64,000 bases of DNA from Pelodera strongyloides. Lineage: Eukaryota; Nematoda; Chromadorea; Rhabditida; Rhabditidae. The notes beneath the pieces were generated by a model that saw only the letters and a program-made list of their open reading frames with translations, searched no databases and had not been told where the DNA came from. Below, piece after piece: positions 29,209 to 41,043 of this stretch. The stretch lies in assembly GCA_036852015.1 (NCBI GenBank), contig JAANDG010000140.1:124001-188000 (forward strand), written 5' to 3'. The position numbers and the translations under genes are program-made. Numbering within the stretch: the first letter of the stretch is position 1; each line of letters begins with the position of its first letter.

Positions 29209-32082
29209 TTAGCAGATACTGCATGTCAGATTAGGAGGAGGAAGAGGAAGAGGAGCGGGAGGGCTTGCCATACATACATTACCAGTTGTGGACTGAAAAT
29301 AATATGAATTAATTGGTAGGATTACGGAGTATTGGTAAGGATTTATTGGTAAAAAGTAAGCAGCATAACATAGGCCGCAGTATAAGATAAATTGTTGAGA
29401 GATTGAGAAACGCGCTAATGTGAGAGGAAATCACAGAATAAAGAAATAAGCATAGAGTAAACATGGCAGCACGCAGTTTTGGTTTCTGAACTAGCAGCAG
29501 CTACACCGCAGTCACTACAATATCATCGTATTTCTTCGAGTTTACTTGTATTTAGTAAAGAATAGAGACAAATACTTTACCAAAACCGAATAATTTGTAT
29601 TCCAAGTAGAAAAGTAGTTCTACTTAACTACCACAGGATCACGAAACGTGTTCATACAGCTGCTTCCCGATCGGGAGTATGCAAATTATTTCGGCAAATT
29701 TCTGCATATTATATCTTTACATATACTGCACGGGTCTGCAGGCATATCACCACACGTTTCATAATCCCGCGGTAGTTAAGTAGAACTACTTTTCTACTTG
29801 TTCACCCCTGAGTTGGAATTCAAATTATTCGGTTTTGGTAAAGTATTTTTCTTTATTCTTTACTAAATTCAAGTAAACTCGAAGCAAAACTATGATTTTG
29901 TAGTGACTGCGAATCTTTAACCATATTAGTATCCTTTCCTTACCGTGATCTGTTCACATACAGCTCCCCAGGTTTGTTGAGTCCGGTAAATATCGAACCA
30001 CTGCCCTCGAAGCCAGCCGTCAGTGTCGAGGTAAAACTGCAAAAAAAAGAAGTGTGCTTGTTGCCTTGTTTGTTTGATTTGAGTCTACAAGAAAGAGGTA
30101 TTATCGTAATTAGAACGTTGCCCGCGTTACTTTTAACAGGGCCACATTGAATTCTGCTGGTCTAGAATATCGTCGAATAAAGACTCACTTGAACGAATTG
30201 GCCACGTTCCCGTGGCTCTCTTGGTGCCCAATTACGATATTTTACTGAGGGCTCTTTATACCAAATACCGCTGTTCGGATGTCCGGGTGAAACACCGTAC
30301 AGTCCAATCCACATACCCTGAGAATACAATAAGCAATGCATTAATGGTTTAATGTTAAACGTATTCATTTACTTACAACCAAACTCGTATCTCTTTTTAG
30401 TTGTGTGTTTCCTTTTTTACGAAACAAAACTAAAACTAAAATAAAACATGCTGCCTAAGTTCCTAGGCACAGCTTTATTGAACTTTGTGGCTTAAATAAT
30501 TAGAGTGCTTTTAAAATAAAGACGCAATCTTGTAACACATATGAGTAGAGAGCGCTACGTCGTGAGTTCGTAACTTTCAAATCATGCAAGCGCTACTTTT
30601 CCACGTGGAACCTTTACGTATGCATACAACCTACGTGCTTTTCCCAAGCAGTCCCTAGGATTTCCGCAATGTCCACTCTTCTTTGTGCGGCTAGCTGTTT
30701 GTTGTCCCAGAATAAATCTGAATGGATATTTTTCTCGAAATGCCTCTATGTGTGTCCCTCCACTGCCTCTCTCCCTTTCTTGTCTCGCACTCTCTCCTCT
30801 GTTAAAAGAGTGTGATTTCGCACCGAAAAAGTGGGCTGTGCGATTTCGCACAGTAAACTTTACAAATTCGCATCGGCAAAATACCCGGTGCGAAATCGCA
30901 GTCTCTCGTGTGATCTGCGAATTCGCACTGAAAAACGTAAAAAAAATTGTTCGCCCTCTCCGCAATGCCTGCTCTCTCGCCTAGGATTTTTCGCTGCGAA
31001 TTCGCAGAGCGGGTAATCCAAAAAGAATTCCTGGAGAATTCTTTTTGGTTTTTCCGGTGAGAAACACAACATCCTAGGATGTTGTGCTGCAAATTCGCAC
31101 CGGAATAAAAACAAAAAAAAATTCTCTAGGAAATCATTTTTGATTTCTTGTTCTGCGAATTCGCAGTTCAAAATCCTAGGCGAGAGAGCGGGCACTACGG
31201 AGAAACCGAAAAGATTTATCGTTTTTTTCAGTGCGAATTCGCAGAGCACATGAGAGTCTCCGATTTCGCACCGGGTATTTTACCGATGCGAATTTGGAAA
31301 GTTTGCTGTGCGAATTAGCACAGCCCCTTTTAAGGTGCGAAATCGCACTCCATTAACATGATATTATGTTGTTCAGCGAATTCGCACCGGAAAAACACCA
31401 AACAGAATTCTCTAGGAAGTTTTTTTTTACGTTTTTCAGTGCGAATTCGCAGAGCATATGGAAATGAGAATCTGCAATTTCGCACGGGTGTAGCCGTCCA
31501 GTGCGAAATCACACTCCATTAACAAAGATCGCTCCTTTCTGTCATATACATGTATGTTCCCTATAAAAACTGCACTTACGGTATTTCAACGTATTTGCGC
31601 TAAAATCAGTCAATACTTATCGTCTTGCAATTGGATTTTGTGCGGAACAAATATGATGACCTCACAAAAAAAATAAGTAAGAACGCTCACCTACAATTGC
31701 CTTGTTTTCCATGTCACATCTAATTGTAGCCAGATCAACGTCGCTTCCCAGTTGTTGACATAAACTTCTAGCATACTCGGCACCGCCAATTACACGGATA
31801 ATCTGCAAAATATTGGTTGGCCAGCCGGTGGTGTAGTGGCTAGCTCTGCTACTCACCACGCAGACTGCCGGGGTTTTATTACCGCGACTGGTTGCATCGA
31901 CTCATCGACTGGGTGGGTAAAACGTAGGTCGCACTTTTGAATACAATTACCCAAGATTTGAAATTATTGCAACCTACCTTGTAACATGTTCCACTAACAT
32001 TGGTGAAACCTGGTAGACAATGTTGTGCTTCGATTATAAAGAGAAGTTTGAAGAAGATGAATCCCAAACAGAGATTCTTCAT
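29209..32082 (-). CDS. Secreted C-type lectin-like protein, six exons (CTLD gene 2)
   Basis: Minus-strand exons 32082-31978, 31802-31691, 30717-30635, 30317-30189, 30036-29944 and 29292-29209 join in phase to about 201 residues. They encode the signal peptide and CLPGFTNVSGTCYK; SLCQQLG and LATIRCDMEN; the short exon starting DLFWDNKQLAAQRRVD; GMWIGLYGV with REPRERG at the EPN position; GQWFDIY then GAVCEQ; and a tail STTGNVCM followed by proline-leucine repeats and CSIC. It is the closest paralogue of gene 1 and shares the foldback in intron 2. The exon 3 donor is a normal GTAGGT. The start lies directly after tttag; the TATA block is at 35095, now about 3 kb away because a palindromic element and a Helitron were inserted between. 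Expected to be secreted; the ligand is unknown. Confidence 0.82.
29536..29886. mobile_element. Foldback element in the last intron
   Basis: Long inverted arms (gagtttacttgtatttagta / tactaaattcaagtaaactc, and tagttctacttaactacc with its complement). Absent from the matching intron of the gene at 4947-7433. Confidence 0.7.
30795..31530. repeat. Foldback element with GCGAATTCGC mini-palindromes
   Basis: Same family and same intron as 5490-6250, with arms at about 30795-30940 and 31240-31530. Repeats tgcgaattcgca and gtgcgaaatcgcac many times. Confidence 0.7.
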
Positions 32083-32162
32083 CTAAAGAACAGTATTGGG
32101 GAAGAACTGCAGCTATTTTGAAGAACAGTTGCCTAACAACAGAAAATAATTCTTCGAGTTAA

Positions 32163-32551
32163 AGGGACAGGCCCATCAAAATAAACCTATATTTACGATA
32201 CGTTCATAATGACTATCAAGCATTTTTATTACAATATATACAAACTAAATTTCACCACTATTCGCCCTAGACAACTTTTTTCCAATGCGCTCAACGCATA
32301 TGTATACCATAAAACTGCAGATTTCAAAGCTATATTTGCAAATTTTATTCGCATTATAATTTCACGATAAATATGCATTGACGACAAGGATATTTGCGGC
32401 TTTACGGTATACATTTAAGCTGAGCGCATCGGAAAAAAGCTTTCTATGGCAAATAAACGTGAAATTTAGTTTGTATATATTGTAATAAAAATGCTTGATA
32501 GTCACTATGAACGTATCGTAAATATAGGTTTACTTTGATGGGCCTGTCCCT
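32163..32551. mobile_element. Palindromic TTAA element, AGGGACAGGCCCATC family
   Basis: Full-length inverted repeat between TTAA 32159-32162 and 32552-32555. The second TTAA is shared with the next element. Another copy is at 56064-56411. Confidence 0.8.
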
Positions 32552-32555
32552 TTAA

Positions 32556-32775
32556 AGGAGGAGGCTCACGAGAATGAAGTGCTCGAATTCGAAATATGAT
32601 GGTATTAAATTCCGAAAGACAAGCTTTACAAAGTAAAAGCTTTTATTTGGAAGGAGTAAATCAATATAATACTATGGTCTATAAATTTTTTGGGTCGTAG
32701 TAAATAGTTGATTTCCATAGTGGGCATTCAAATTTTTTGCCGACTTGCAAAATGACTTGTCCACAACTAGAAATC
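32556..32775. repeat. Half copy of the AGGAGGAGGCTC palindromic element
   Basis: Left arm only, starting at TTAA 32552-32555. Part of the duplicated CTLD upstream region; the same half is at 23222-23421 and 25629-25860. Confidence 0.7.
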
Positions 32776-32837
32776 CATTTTATTTTTTCACGATTGGTAA
32801 TAACTAACATTGTATTTTTAAGATTGAAGACCAAGTA

Positions 32838-34716
32838 TCTTATCATATAAAATTGGGAGCTTTGTTTGTGCGTTTGTTTGGTTGTACGTTTGGATGATGT
32901 GCGTTACGCTCAGGAGGTCGGATTGGTTCAGCAGTTCATGTTCCCATGCACTGATTCATCTCACATCCCGAGCGCCCCTCTCACAAAAGTCCAAAAAGGA
33001 TGCATATACGGAATGTGTGTGGTGGATCTCGTTCGGGCGCGGTGGCGCGCAGCTCATTTAAGGGAACAAAGAACACTCACAACTCAAAGAACTACCACAA
33101 TCCTTGACAACGTTTTATGAAATACTTTTTGTGATCACTTCGTAGCCTAATTTTTCATTTACTCATTTTACAAAGTTTTAGTCGACATATTTCAACAAAG
33201 CATTGAGTAATTCTCGGCACATTTCCCTTATTTCCCACGAAAGCGTCCAATCTTGAGCGATGTTTCGGTCGAACGAAAGAACATTCAACAGAATTTCTTA
33301 ATTTCGCGTAGTTTTTGCTTTAGTATGGATAATACGCGGCATCACATGTAACGTTCTACGACATTCTTTAGTTTAATACAGTTAAGGAAAACATCTGTGA
33401 GAATTTTTTTAGGATTTGGGATTTTTTCTGCTTTATAGAGTCTAACGATTTGCAGACAGTTTAGGAGGAATACGTTCACCGGTTATATAAAGGGCACACT
33501 AAAATTATGTTCGATACCATGTTTAACATTCGTATAGGGTTCAAAAAGTAAAATAGCGGTCACTTATTAGCTGATTTTAGGCTTTGGCAATTTTTTTTTA
33601 GGTTATAGACTTATAGAGTACAGCAATAAGTTGCGAGACAATTTTAGAGAAATATAGTCAACAGAAACTAAGTTCTATCCCCGTGTTTGATATTGGTGTA
33701 GGTCTCAAAAGGAAAATAACAGAAGTGAAACTATTACCTTCGGGCAGATGTTTGCTTCTAACTTATATAGCCCAGCGAAACATTGCGACGTATCATCCAG
33801 GCACTTATTCCTTGTTTTTAGGATTTGATTTTTTCGATATTGTAGAGTCCGGCGAGTTGCAGACAATTTAAGAGGAATATAGTCAACAGAAACTAAGTTC
33901 TAACCCGTGTTCAATATTGGTATGGATTTCAAACGGAAAAATGCAAGACTGAAGACTCTTTGCATAGAAATGTTTCCTCCTAACTTATGTAGCCCAGAGA
34001 AACATTGCAGCGTATCAGCCACGCGATATTAATCTGCTTTAGGCTTTGGCAATTTTTTCAATGTCCCAGAGTAGAGCAGGTTGCAGGAAATTTAGGAGGG
34101 ATACAGTCAACAGAAACTAAGTTCTCTCCCCGTGTTTGATATCGGTGTAGGTTTCAAAACGAAAAATAACAAAACTGAAACCATTTCCTGTGCGTGAATG
34201 TTTGCTTCTAACTTATATAGCCCAGCGAAACATTGCGACGTATCAGCCAGGCACTTATTCCTTCTTTTTAGGATTTTTTTCGATATTGAGTCCAGCAAGT
34301 TGCAGACAATTTAGGAGGAATATAGTCAACAGAAACTTAATAAGTTCTCACCCTTCTTTAATATTGGTATGGGTTTCAAAAAGAAAAATGAGAGACTGGA
34401 TACTCTTTGAATAGAAATGTTTCCTCCTAACTTACATATATAGCCCAGCGAAATATTGCGGCGTATCAGCCACGCGCTTATTCCGCTACTTTTATGTGTT
34501 GGAAATTTTTTGGACGTTATATTTGTCCAACGATTTATTGGCAATTTAGGAGGAATATAGTCAACGTCCTAAAATGGGAAAATCAAAACTAAGTTCTATC
34601 CGCAGGAAACTATTCTTGCGAGAAAGAGTTGCTTCTCCTTATAGATATAGCCCAGTGAAACATGACGACCAACATCGAATATTAGAAAGACGCCTCAGGC
34701 GGCGGTAGCCGACTGG
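32838..34716 (+). mobile_element. 1.9-kb Helitron with internal tandem repeats
   Basis: Starts A|TCTTATCATATAAAATTGG and ends with a CGCCTCAGGCG hairpin (34691-34701) then GGTAGCCGACTGG|T. The uninterrupted sequence ccaaata|tatctaataatt in the duplicate region (junction 25923/25924) is an exact empty site with no target duplication. No Rep/helicase frame is present, so it is non-autonomous. It holds 5-6 copies of a ~221-bp unit. Confidence 0.85.
33450..34680. repeat. ~221-bp tandem repeat array inside the Helitron
   Basis: Each unit holds tttaggaggaatatagtcaa, aactaagttct, and tatagcccagcgaaacattg. Unit starts are near 33459, 33645, 33868, 34089, 34310 and 34546; three successive intervals are 221-223 bp. 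Units are diverged. Confidence 0.8.
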
Positions 34717-35094
34717 TATCTAATAATTATGCCTAACTAAGTCATAATGTACGATTTGTCCTAATAGAGGCCAGAAAGAAAATTAAGAAGGGAAATTTTT
34801 GAGAAGGAACACATCGCGGTTGACAGCTAACATAAAAGAAATGCTCATAGAGAGAACTGCGCGTACAGTGGATTTCCAACAATAAGGTTAGCGGTTAGAG
34901 CATCAGAGATGAGTACATTTGTCTGACGTCTGGTGCTCCAGCCCCCACAATGATCTTTGCCGGGTGGCTACGGTACGCAAGTTTTGCTGACAAATGTGAG
35001 GTTTGCAACGGGACCCAGTGTGATCATGGACATTGAACTGACTGAGAACAACATTGTATAACGTTCCATTCTGGAAATCCACCATAAACTATCT

Positions 35095-35102
35095 CTTATA
35101 TA
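35095..35102 (-). promoter_or_regulatory. TATA-box candidate of CTLD gene 2
   Basis: TATATAAG on the minus strand in acgcgtatataagagatag. It belongs to the CTLD upstream block, separated from the gene by the insertions at 32163-34716. Confidence 0.45.
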
Positions 35103-35339
35103 CGCGTGGTCATCCATTCCAGTTCCCATAATAAAAGAAGAGTTATGGCCACAATTAGCTTCAGAAACTGAAGAGAACCCAATAGTTTTTTTTTCTTCGA
35201 ATTGTTCCAATACTCCATAAGAGCCATTGGCATATCTTATTGCTGGAAAAAAAGAAAGTCGTAAAAAGAAATTGGACTGTGTGCTAACAGTTCGTGTGGC
35301 GATATAGCAGTTCGAATACTGGATATCTGCATTCATAGA

Positions 35340-36156
35340 ATTATAATAATAACGGTTTATTGGTTACAAATCAATACAAATAGAGAACGTCAACCAAAGG
35401 AAACCCTAAGACCCCGCGCTTCACAACGCGAAAGTACTTACTGGGGACCAAATATATGGCAGTATGTTCTGAACTGGAGTGAAACAAACATGCACATAAA
35501 ATTACAAACACATAAATTACAAACAAATTACACAAGGAAAAACATAAACTTACGACATAAGACAAAACACATATAGACAAACTACAAACATGGTAAAACT
35601 GAGGGGCGAAAACGTAAACAACACAAACGAACAACATAAACGTATAAACCAATGTGACAAACTAACTCAAGATGGCCTAGATGGCAACCCAACGAGACAC
35701 AACATAAAAACATACAACTCTCGATTGAAAACTCTAATTAAAGAATGTTGGTTGTGGGTTTACGTACAATTCCTTAGAATCTTCTATTACTTGTATTACT
35801 TGCTCTAGGTTATGACATGAATTCATTTTTGGGGGAGCTTATTGACATAATCGAATATTCTAGCAAAGAACCAATGCTTGTCAACCCGAATGACAAATCT
35901 GCTTGTCAACCCGAATGACAAATCTGTGCGGTCTACAGGGCATACGGGAGACTTGAGACTTGCGAACATGTTATATAGTTAACAATGTGCAAGTAGAACC
36001 ATACTAGGCCATATAGGTTTCCCATTTATAATCAAGGCCGAAATTGGTAACTTTTACTTGGCGGTTAGTGCGATTTAGTACTGAATAACTGGCGGATACA
36101 ACTTCAGATAATTATAATACCGATTCAATAATAATAAGCTAATCGATGCGGCAACT
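35340..36156. other. Unassigned DNA, possible LINE 3' end
   Basis: The CTLD upstream duplication stops at about 35340. What follows (cggtttattggttac...) resembles a minus-strand LINE 3' untranslated end, like the one near 44560. A 27-bp direct repeat (cttgtcaacccgaatgacaa) lies at 35877-35927. No gene seen. Confidence 0.35.
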
Positions 36157-37326
36157 ATGAAACAAAGGAAACAATACAATTGCGGGATAACCACAAACTA
36201 CATAGGATCAAGAGAAACGGCATTACTTTGCTCATTAAATGATTGGTCGCTTGCTATAGAAAATAAGAAGCAAGTAGACATAATTTACTTTGATTTTGCC
36301 AAGGCGTTTGATCGGGTCTCCTACAAGAAGCTACTTTGCAAATTAGTTGACATGCAATTTCCTTCTTTTATATGTAAATGGATTGAAAATTGGCTTAGTG
36401 ATCGCAAAATGTTTGTGAGAGTTGGTGATACTGTATCGGATGTTGTAGATTGCACTAGTGGTGTGCCACAGGGATCAGTATTAGGTCGAATCCTATTCTC
36501 GTTGTTTACCTCCGACCTAGCAATATCGTTGAGAAGCCTAGGTATTTCATTTGTAATGTATGCAGATGACATAAAAATATACAGTACTATTAATGATCCT
36601 ATAGATAGAATTTTAGTTCAACGCGCAATAAACTTGGTGCATGATCGGTCAATTGAGTTTCAGTTACCTTTGGCTCCTCATAAGTGCCAAGCACTGTACA
36701 TTGGCCCAAACAATCCAAAAGTGGACTACATTTGTAATTCGGTTGTGATTGAAAAGGTAACTCAGCTCAAAGATCTAGGATTTATTATGACAGATGATTT
36801 ATCCTTCTCTAAACATATTTCCTTTGTTTGTGCCCAAGCAAGAAAAAGAATGTTTGCTCTCTTTCGCACTCTGAAAACGCAGAAGGCAAACCTTTTGGTT
36901 CTTGCATATTCTCTTTATGTACGTTCAATTCTAGAGTCAGGCTCGGTTGTCTTTAGTCCATATAAGAAAAAGGATAAGGTGGCCCTAGATCGGATCCAAC
37001 GTACATTTACAAAGCGAATTTTTATGCGTTCCCAATTGCTTGATTACAATGATACACCCTCTAGTTCAGACAGAGATACATTATTGAAGCTTGATACACT
37101 TGACAATCGACGTAGGAAGGCAGATGCTAGAATGCTCAGAAAAATATTGGCTGGCGAATGCGGCCATTATTTACGTTCAATGTACAAATTCAGGAATTCT
37201 AATCTGTCCTCTCGACGTGGTCGTAGCAAAATCATAATCCCTCGGGTGACTAGGAATGTTCGCAGACACTGTTTTGTCCATAGAACTTCACTTATGATTG
37301 AGAGTAACCCTCGCCTATTCCTGTAA
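36157..37326 (+). CDS. LINE reverse transcriptase, 5'-truncated
   Basis: 389 codons open without break. Near the N-terminus it has IIYFDFAKAFDRVSYKKLL, then GVPQGSVLGRILFSLF and FVMYADDIKIY, the three central motifs of non-LTR reverse transcriptases, followed by the C-terminal thumb region with YVRSILESGSVVFSPY. This matches the CR1/Jockey group. The endonuclease and the first RT motifs are missing, so the copy is 5'-truncated although its remaining frame is intact. It copies its RNA into DNA at the target in this class. The 3' end follows near 37460 with ttatgttatgt repeats. Confidence 0.88.
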   Translation: MKQRKQYNCGITTNYIGSRETALLCSLNDWSLAIENKKQVDIIYFDFAKAFDRVSYKKLLCKLVDMQFPSFICKWIENWLSDRKMFVRVGDTVSDVVDCTSGVPQGSVLGRILFSLFTSDLAISLRSLGISFVMYADDIKIYSTINDPIDRILVQRAINLVHDRSIEFQLPLAPHKCQALYIGPNNPKVDYICNSVVIEKVTQLKDLGFIMTDDLSFSKHISFVCAQARKRMFALFRTLKTQKANLLVLAYSLYVRSILESGSVVFSPYKKKDKVALDRIQRTFTKRIFMRSQLLDYNDTPSSSDRDTLLKLDTLDNRRRKADARMLRKILAGECGHYLRSMYKFRNSNLSSRRGRSKIIIPRVTRNVRRHCFVHRTSLMIESNPRLFL

Positions 37327-37486
37327 ACATAATGTTTTTATTTGATGCTTTTATTTTAATCAGATTTACATTTTCACGTTTCATAGTTATTCATTGTGGT
37401 ATTGCCTCGACAAAACTTGTGCGACATTTTATGTTCGTAATAAATGTTATGTTATGTCAGGAGGCTTAACAGTTAGGTACACTTAA

Positions 37487-37986
37487 AGGGATATGTTCAT
37501 CTCAAATCACCCCTCTTTTTATTGTTTTTATTAGTAATAACACAAGTGTCATTCACAATGAAAAGTAAATCAATCACAGAACAATACGCCTCGAAGAAGA
37601 AGCTTCCTTTATTGGAATCTGGGTGATCGGAAGCAAAAATCTAAACGCAAAAACTTATACCGTACACAGATCGTGCGGGCTAATGGCAATTAGCCAAGTT
37701 ACAAACTACACTCGGCAGGACATTATTTCCCACGGTGATTTATCATTTAATCGCTTGGCCGAGTGTAGTTTGTAACTTGGCTAATTGCCATTAGCCCGCG
37801 CGGTCTGTGTACGGTATTAGTTTTTGCCTTTAGATTTTGCTTCCGATCACCTAGCTTCCAATAAAGGAAGCTTCTTCTGCGAGGCGTATGGTTCTGTGAT
37901 TGATTTAATTTTCATTGTGAATGATATTTGTGCTATTATTAACAAAAACAATAAAAAGAGAGGTGATTTGAGATGAACCTATCCCT
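37487..37986. mobile_element. Palindromic TTAA element, AGGGATAGGTTCATCTC family
   Basis: Long inverted arms between TTAA 37483-37486 and 37987-37990, with an internal second palindrome (taatggcaattagccaag...). Another copy is at 56702-57181. Confidence 0.8.
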
Positions 37987-37990
37987 TTAA

Positions 37991-38677
37991 GGAACATCAA
38001 TACGAAAGGGGTCGAAGAAGTAATACCTACAAAAGGAATCATCTAATATAATTGCGACCATTGTAGCATTTGAAAAGAGAGTAAGAAACAAGCACAGAAT
38101 AAATTACCGAACGAACTACAAGACGCTATAACTACGGAAATCCAGAAACAACAAGTCGAAACGAAGTAAGATAACGCAATCAATAATCAAGGCAAAACAA
38201 TCAACTCATCAAAAACAACACGTCGTCACGGCTTGCACCGCCCTCTATTGCCAGCTGATTTCCTCCTCATCTCCCTTGGCTCCCCCATCGCGATCCTTGC
38301 TCCGGGAATAAAACATATTATTATTGTGTTGTAATGTGATGTCACCCGTTATGAAATAGTTGAGTTAAGTAAAATGAGATTAAGATACTATTTACAGTAT
38401 TCCAAGGTTCTGTTGCCTAGGTACTATTGCAATATGGAAATGGTACAATTTGTATATAAATCGAGCACACTCAAAATAAAAGGATGACAGGCATAATTTC
38501 TTTCACAAACCGTCTGTTCTACCGCCCTAACAATAAGCTACGCTAACTCTTTTATGCAAAAAAACTTTGTTCAGCTAAAGGTTTTCAATACTTTTCAATA
38601 TATGGTTTCTCGATACTTTCTGAAGCTAGGGCCATAACTGTTCTTTTATTATATGATATAAAATGGATGGTCAAGCG
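37991..38677. other. AT-rich DNA upstream of CTLD gene 3
   Basis: No gene. 38450-38700 is a shortened copy of the CTLD upstream region (cgagcacactcaaaataaaa, then the TATA block). Confidence 0.5.
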
Positions 38678-38685
38678 TATATAAG
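38678..38685 (+). promoter_or_regulatory. TATA-box candidate of CTLD gene 3
   Basis: TATATAAG in aagcgtatataagagatag, 322 bp before the ATG at 39007; the TA microsatellite lies between. Confidence 0.45.
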
Positions 38686-38755
38686 AGATAGCTGATGGCA
38701 TGCTAAACTACTCTGCATGCGCTTTTTTGTTTATGTATTTATTGTCTTCCAATAG

Positions 38756-38868
<113 letters not shown>

Positions 38869-38870
38869 TG

Positions 38871-38936
38871 TATATATTGCTACTGTTCTTCCACAGTACT
38901 TTCTTTAGATGAAGAATCTCTGTTTGGGATTCATCT

Positions 38937-38939
<3 letters not shown>
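38871..38939 (+). pseudogene. Partial duplicate of CTLD exon 1
   Basis: Repeats the last ~35 bases of the upstream region and the first 31 bases of exon 1 (ATG at 38909) before breaking off into the second TA block. The full exon follows at 39007. The likely origin is slippage or exchange at the TA microsatellite. Confidence 0.75.
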
Positions 38940-38975
<36 letters not shown>

Positions 38976-39006
38976 TGCTGCTGTTCTTCCACAGTACTTT
39001 CTTTAG

Positions 39007-40984
39007 ATGAAGAATCTCTGTTTGGGATTCATCTTCTACAAACTTCTCTTTCTAATCGAAGCACAAGAAGGTTGTATGTCAGGTTTCACCAATATTAATG
39101 GTACATGTTATAAGGTAGGTTGCAATAATTTCAGATGTTGAGCAATGTATTCAAAAATTTTAGCTACGTTTTACCATCCGGTCGGTGCAACCAGCCGAGG
39201 CACTCTTGTCTCCAAGCGCGCAGCGCGCCCCCAGTCAGGGGCGCTGGCCCCTTCTTTTTGCCCCTGCGCGGCTGTCCAGGGCCCCCCTGCGCGGTCAGCC
39301 CTGAGACCACTCGGCTATAAAGCGCATGTCCAATAATCGAAAGGAAACATTTGGTGGAGAGCGGATATAGTCGAAATTGCGCGGCTGGGTGCGCGGTTGG
39401 CTGGGGCCCGCCTACGCGGGTTGCTGAGGGTGCGCTGCGTGGTTGAGGACGAGAGCCCCCGCGGCACCGCGCACCTACGCGGCTGGCCGGGGCCCCTCTG
39501 CGCGGTATGCGGCTGACTACGCGTGCACTCCAATTTGCGTGGCTGGGTACGCGGTGCGCTGTTCACCCAGGAACGTAGCAATTGAACCCCGGTCGTGTGT
39601 GTGGGGAGTATAGCAGCGCTAGCCACTGCACTGCATCACCGACTGACCAACCAATATTTTACAGATTATCCGCGTAATTGGCGGTCCTGCGGCTGCTAAA
39701 AGGTTATGTCAACAACTGGGGGAAGATGTCGATCTGGCTACAATTAGATGTGACCAGGAAAATCAGGCAATTGTAGGTGAGGGCAGTTCATGTTCAATCT
39801 TCTTTGTTAAAGGAACGCAGTCATGATAAATTCGTCATTTTTATTTAGTTTTCATCAAGTACAGAAAGTTTTTAAAAAAGTATGGTGCCACTATGAAGTT
39901 ATAAGTTATAGAAAAACGAACTCAGGGAGAGTGACAGAATATCACAATTGTGTAACACTACAGGCTATCTGCAGGCTATATGTAGGCTATTCATAATATT
40001 ACAATGAGCCTCTGCCCGCCCGGGCAATTGCGTATCTACTGTATTTCAGTACCTAAAATTCTCAGTGAATTGGCTCCCCCGACTATGTTATTCAGTACGG
40101 ATTTCGCGGACACGCTTTAGGGAAACTATGAGTCCCGGTCTAGCGGGAGCTTTGGGACTGAGCCTTTATCGCGCGCGCTAATTCGGAAACTGTGAAAGAA
40201 ATATCGTGCTAAATGAGAGAGCGCAGGAACGCAGAGAAAAGTATATTATACTCAATTTAAACATGCTCTGCATTCAACAATGCTTCATATATTGGTTCTA
40301 AACCCGCTCTTGCGACCGCCCGCACCGGCGTATTGCCGCCGGTGTTTAGCTAATTTCAGTGGGCAGAATTAAAGGGATCAGCTCACCTTAAATTGTGTCT
40401 GTTTTTTTTGTTTCTTTATTTTCTGTAAGGGATAGTAAAAATTTGGAATAGAAAAAGTAGTGTTCAATTTCAATACTCACGAAGATATTGGGTGATAAAG
40501 TGGTGGATTGATCGGGCCGAAATGCAAAAAGGGCAATTGTCCTGCCTTGTTTGTATAGGATAATTGCCCTTTTTGCATTTCGGCCCGATCAATCCACCAC
40601 TTTATCACCCAATATCTTCGTGAGTATTGAAATTGAACACTACTTTTTCTATTCCAAATTTTTACTATCCCTTACAGAAAATAAAGAAACAAAAAAAACA
40701 GACACAATTTAAGGTGAGCTGATCCCTTTAAACCACCAATGTGATTCCTCCAGTCGGGGAAGAGCCCGTAGGGCTCTTCGAACGGCTGGTATTTAATAAA
40801 AATGAAATATAAAATTGCGAAAATATCGTGGCTGCTTCCTTTAAGTCAACAATGATTATATTGCTCCAAACGGAATCTATTGTAGGATGATAACTGTTGA
40901 TTGTTATTTAGCACATTTAATTTAATGTTTTGTTTATGGGATGAAAGGAAACACAAACTTGTATACTTATTAAGAGAGAGAGAA

Positions 40985-41043
<59 letters not shown>

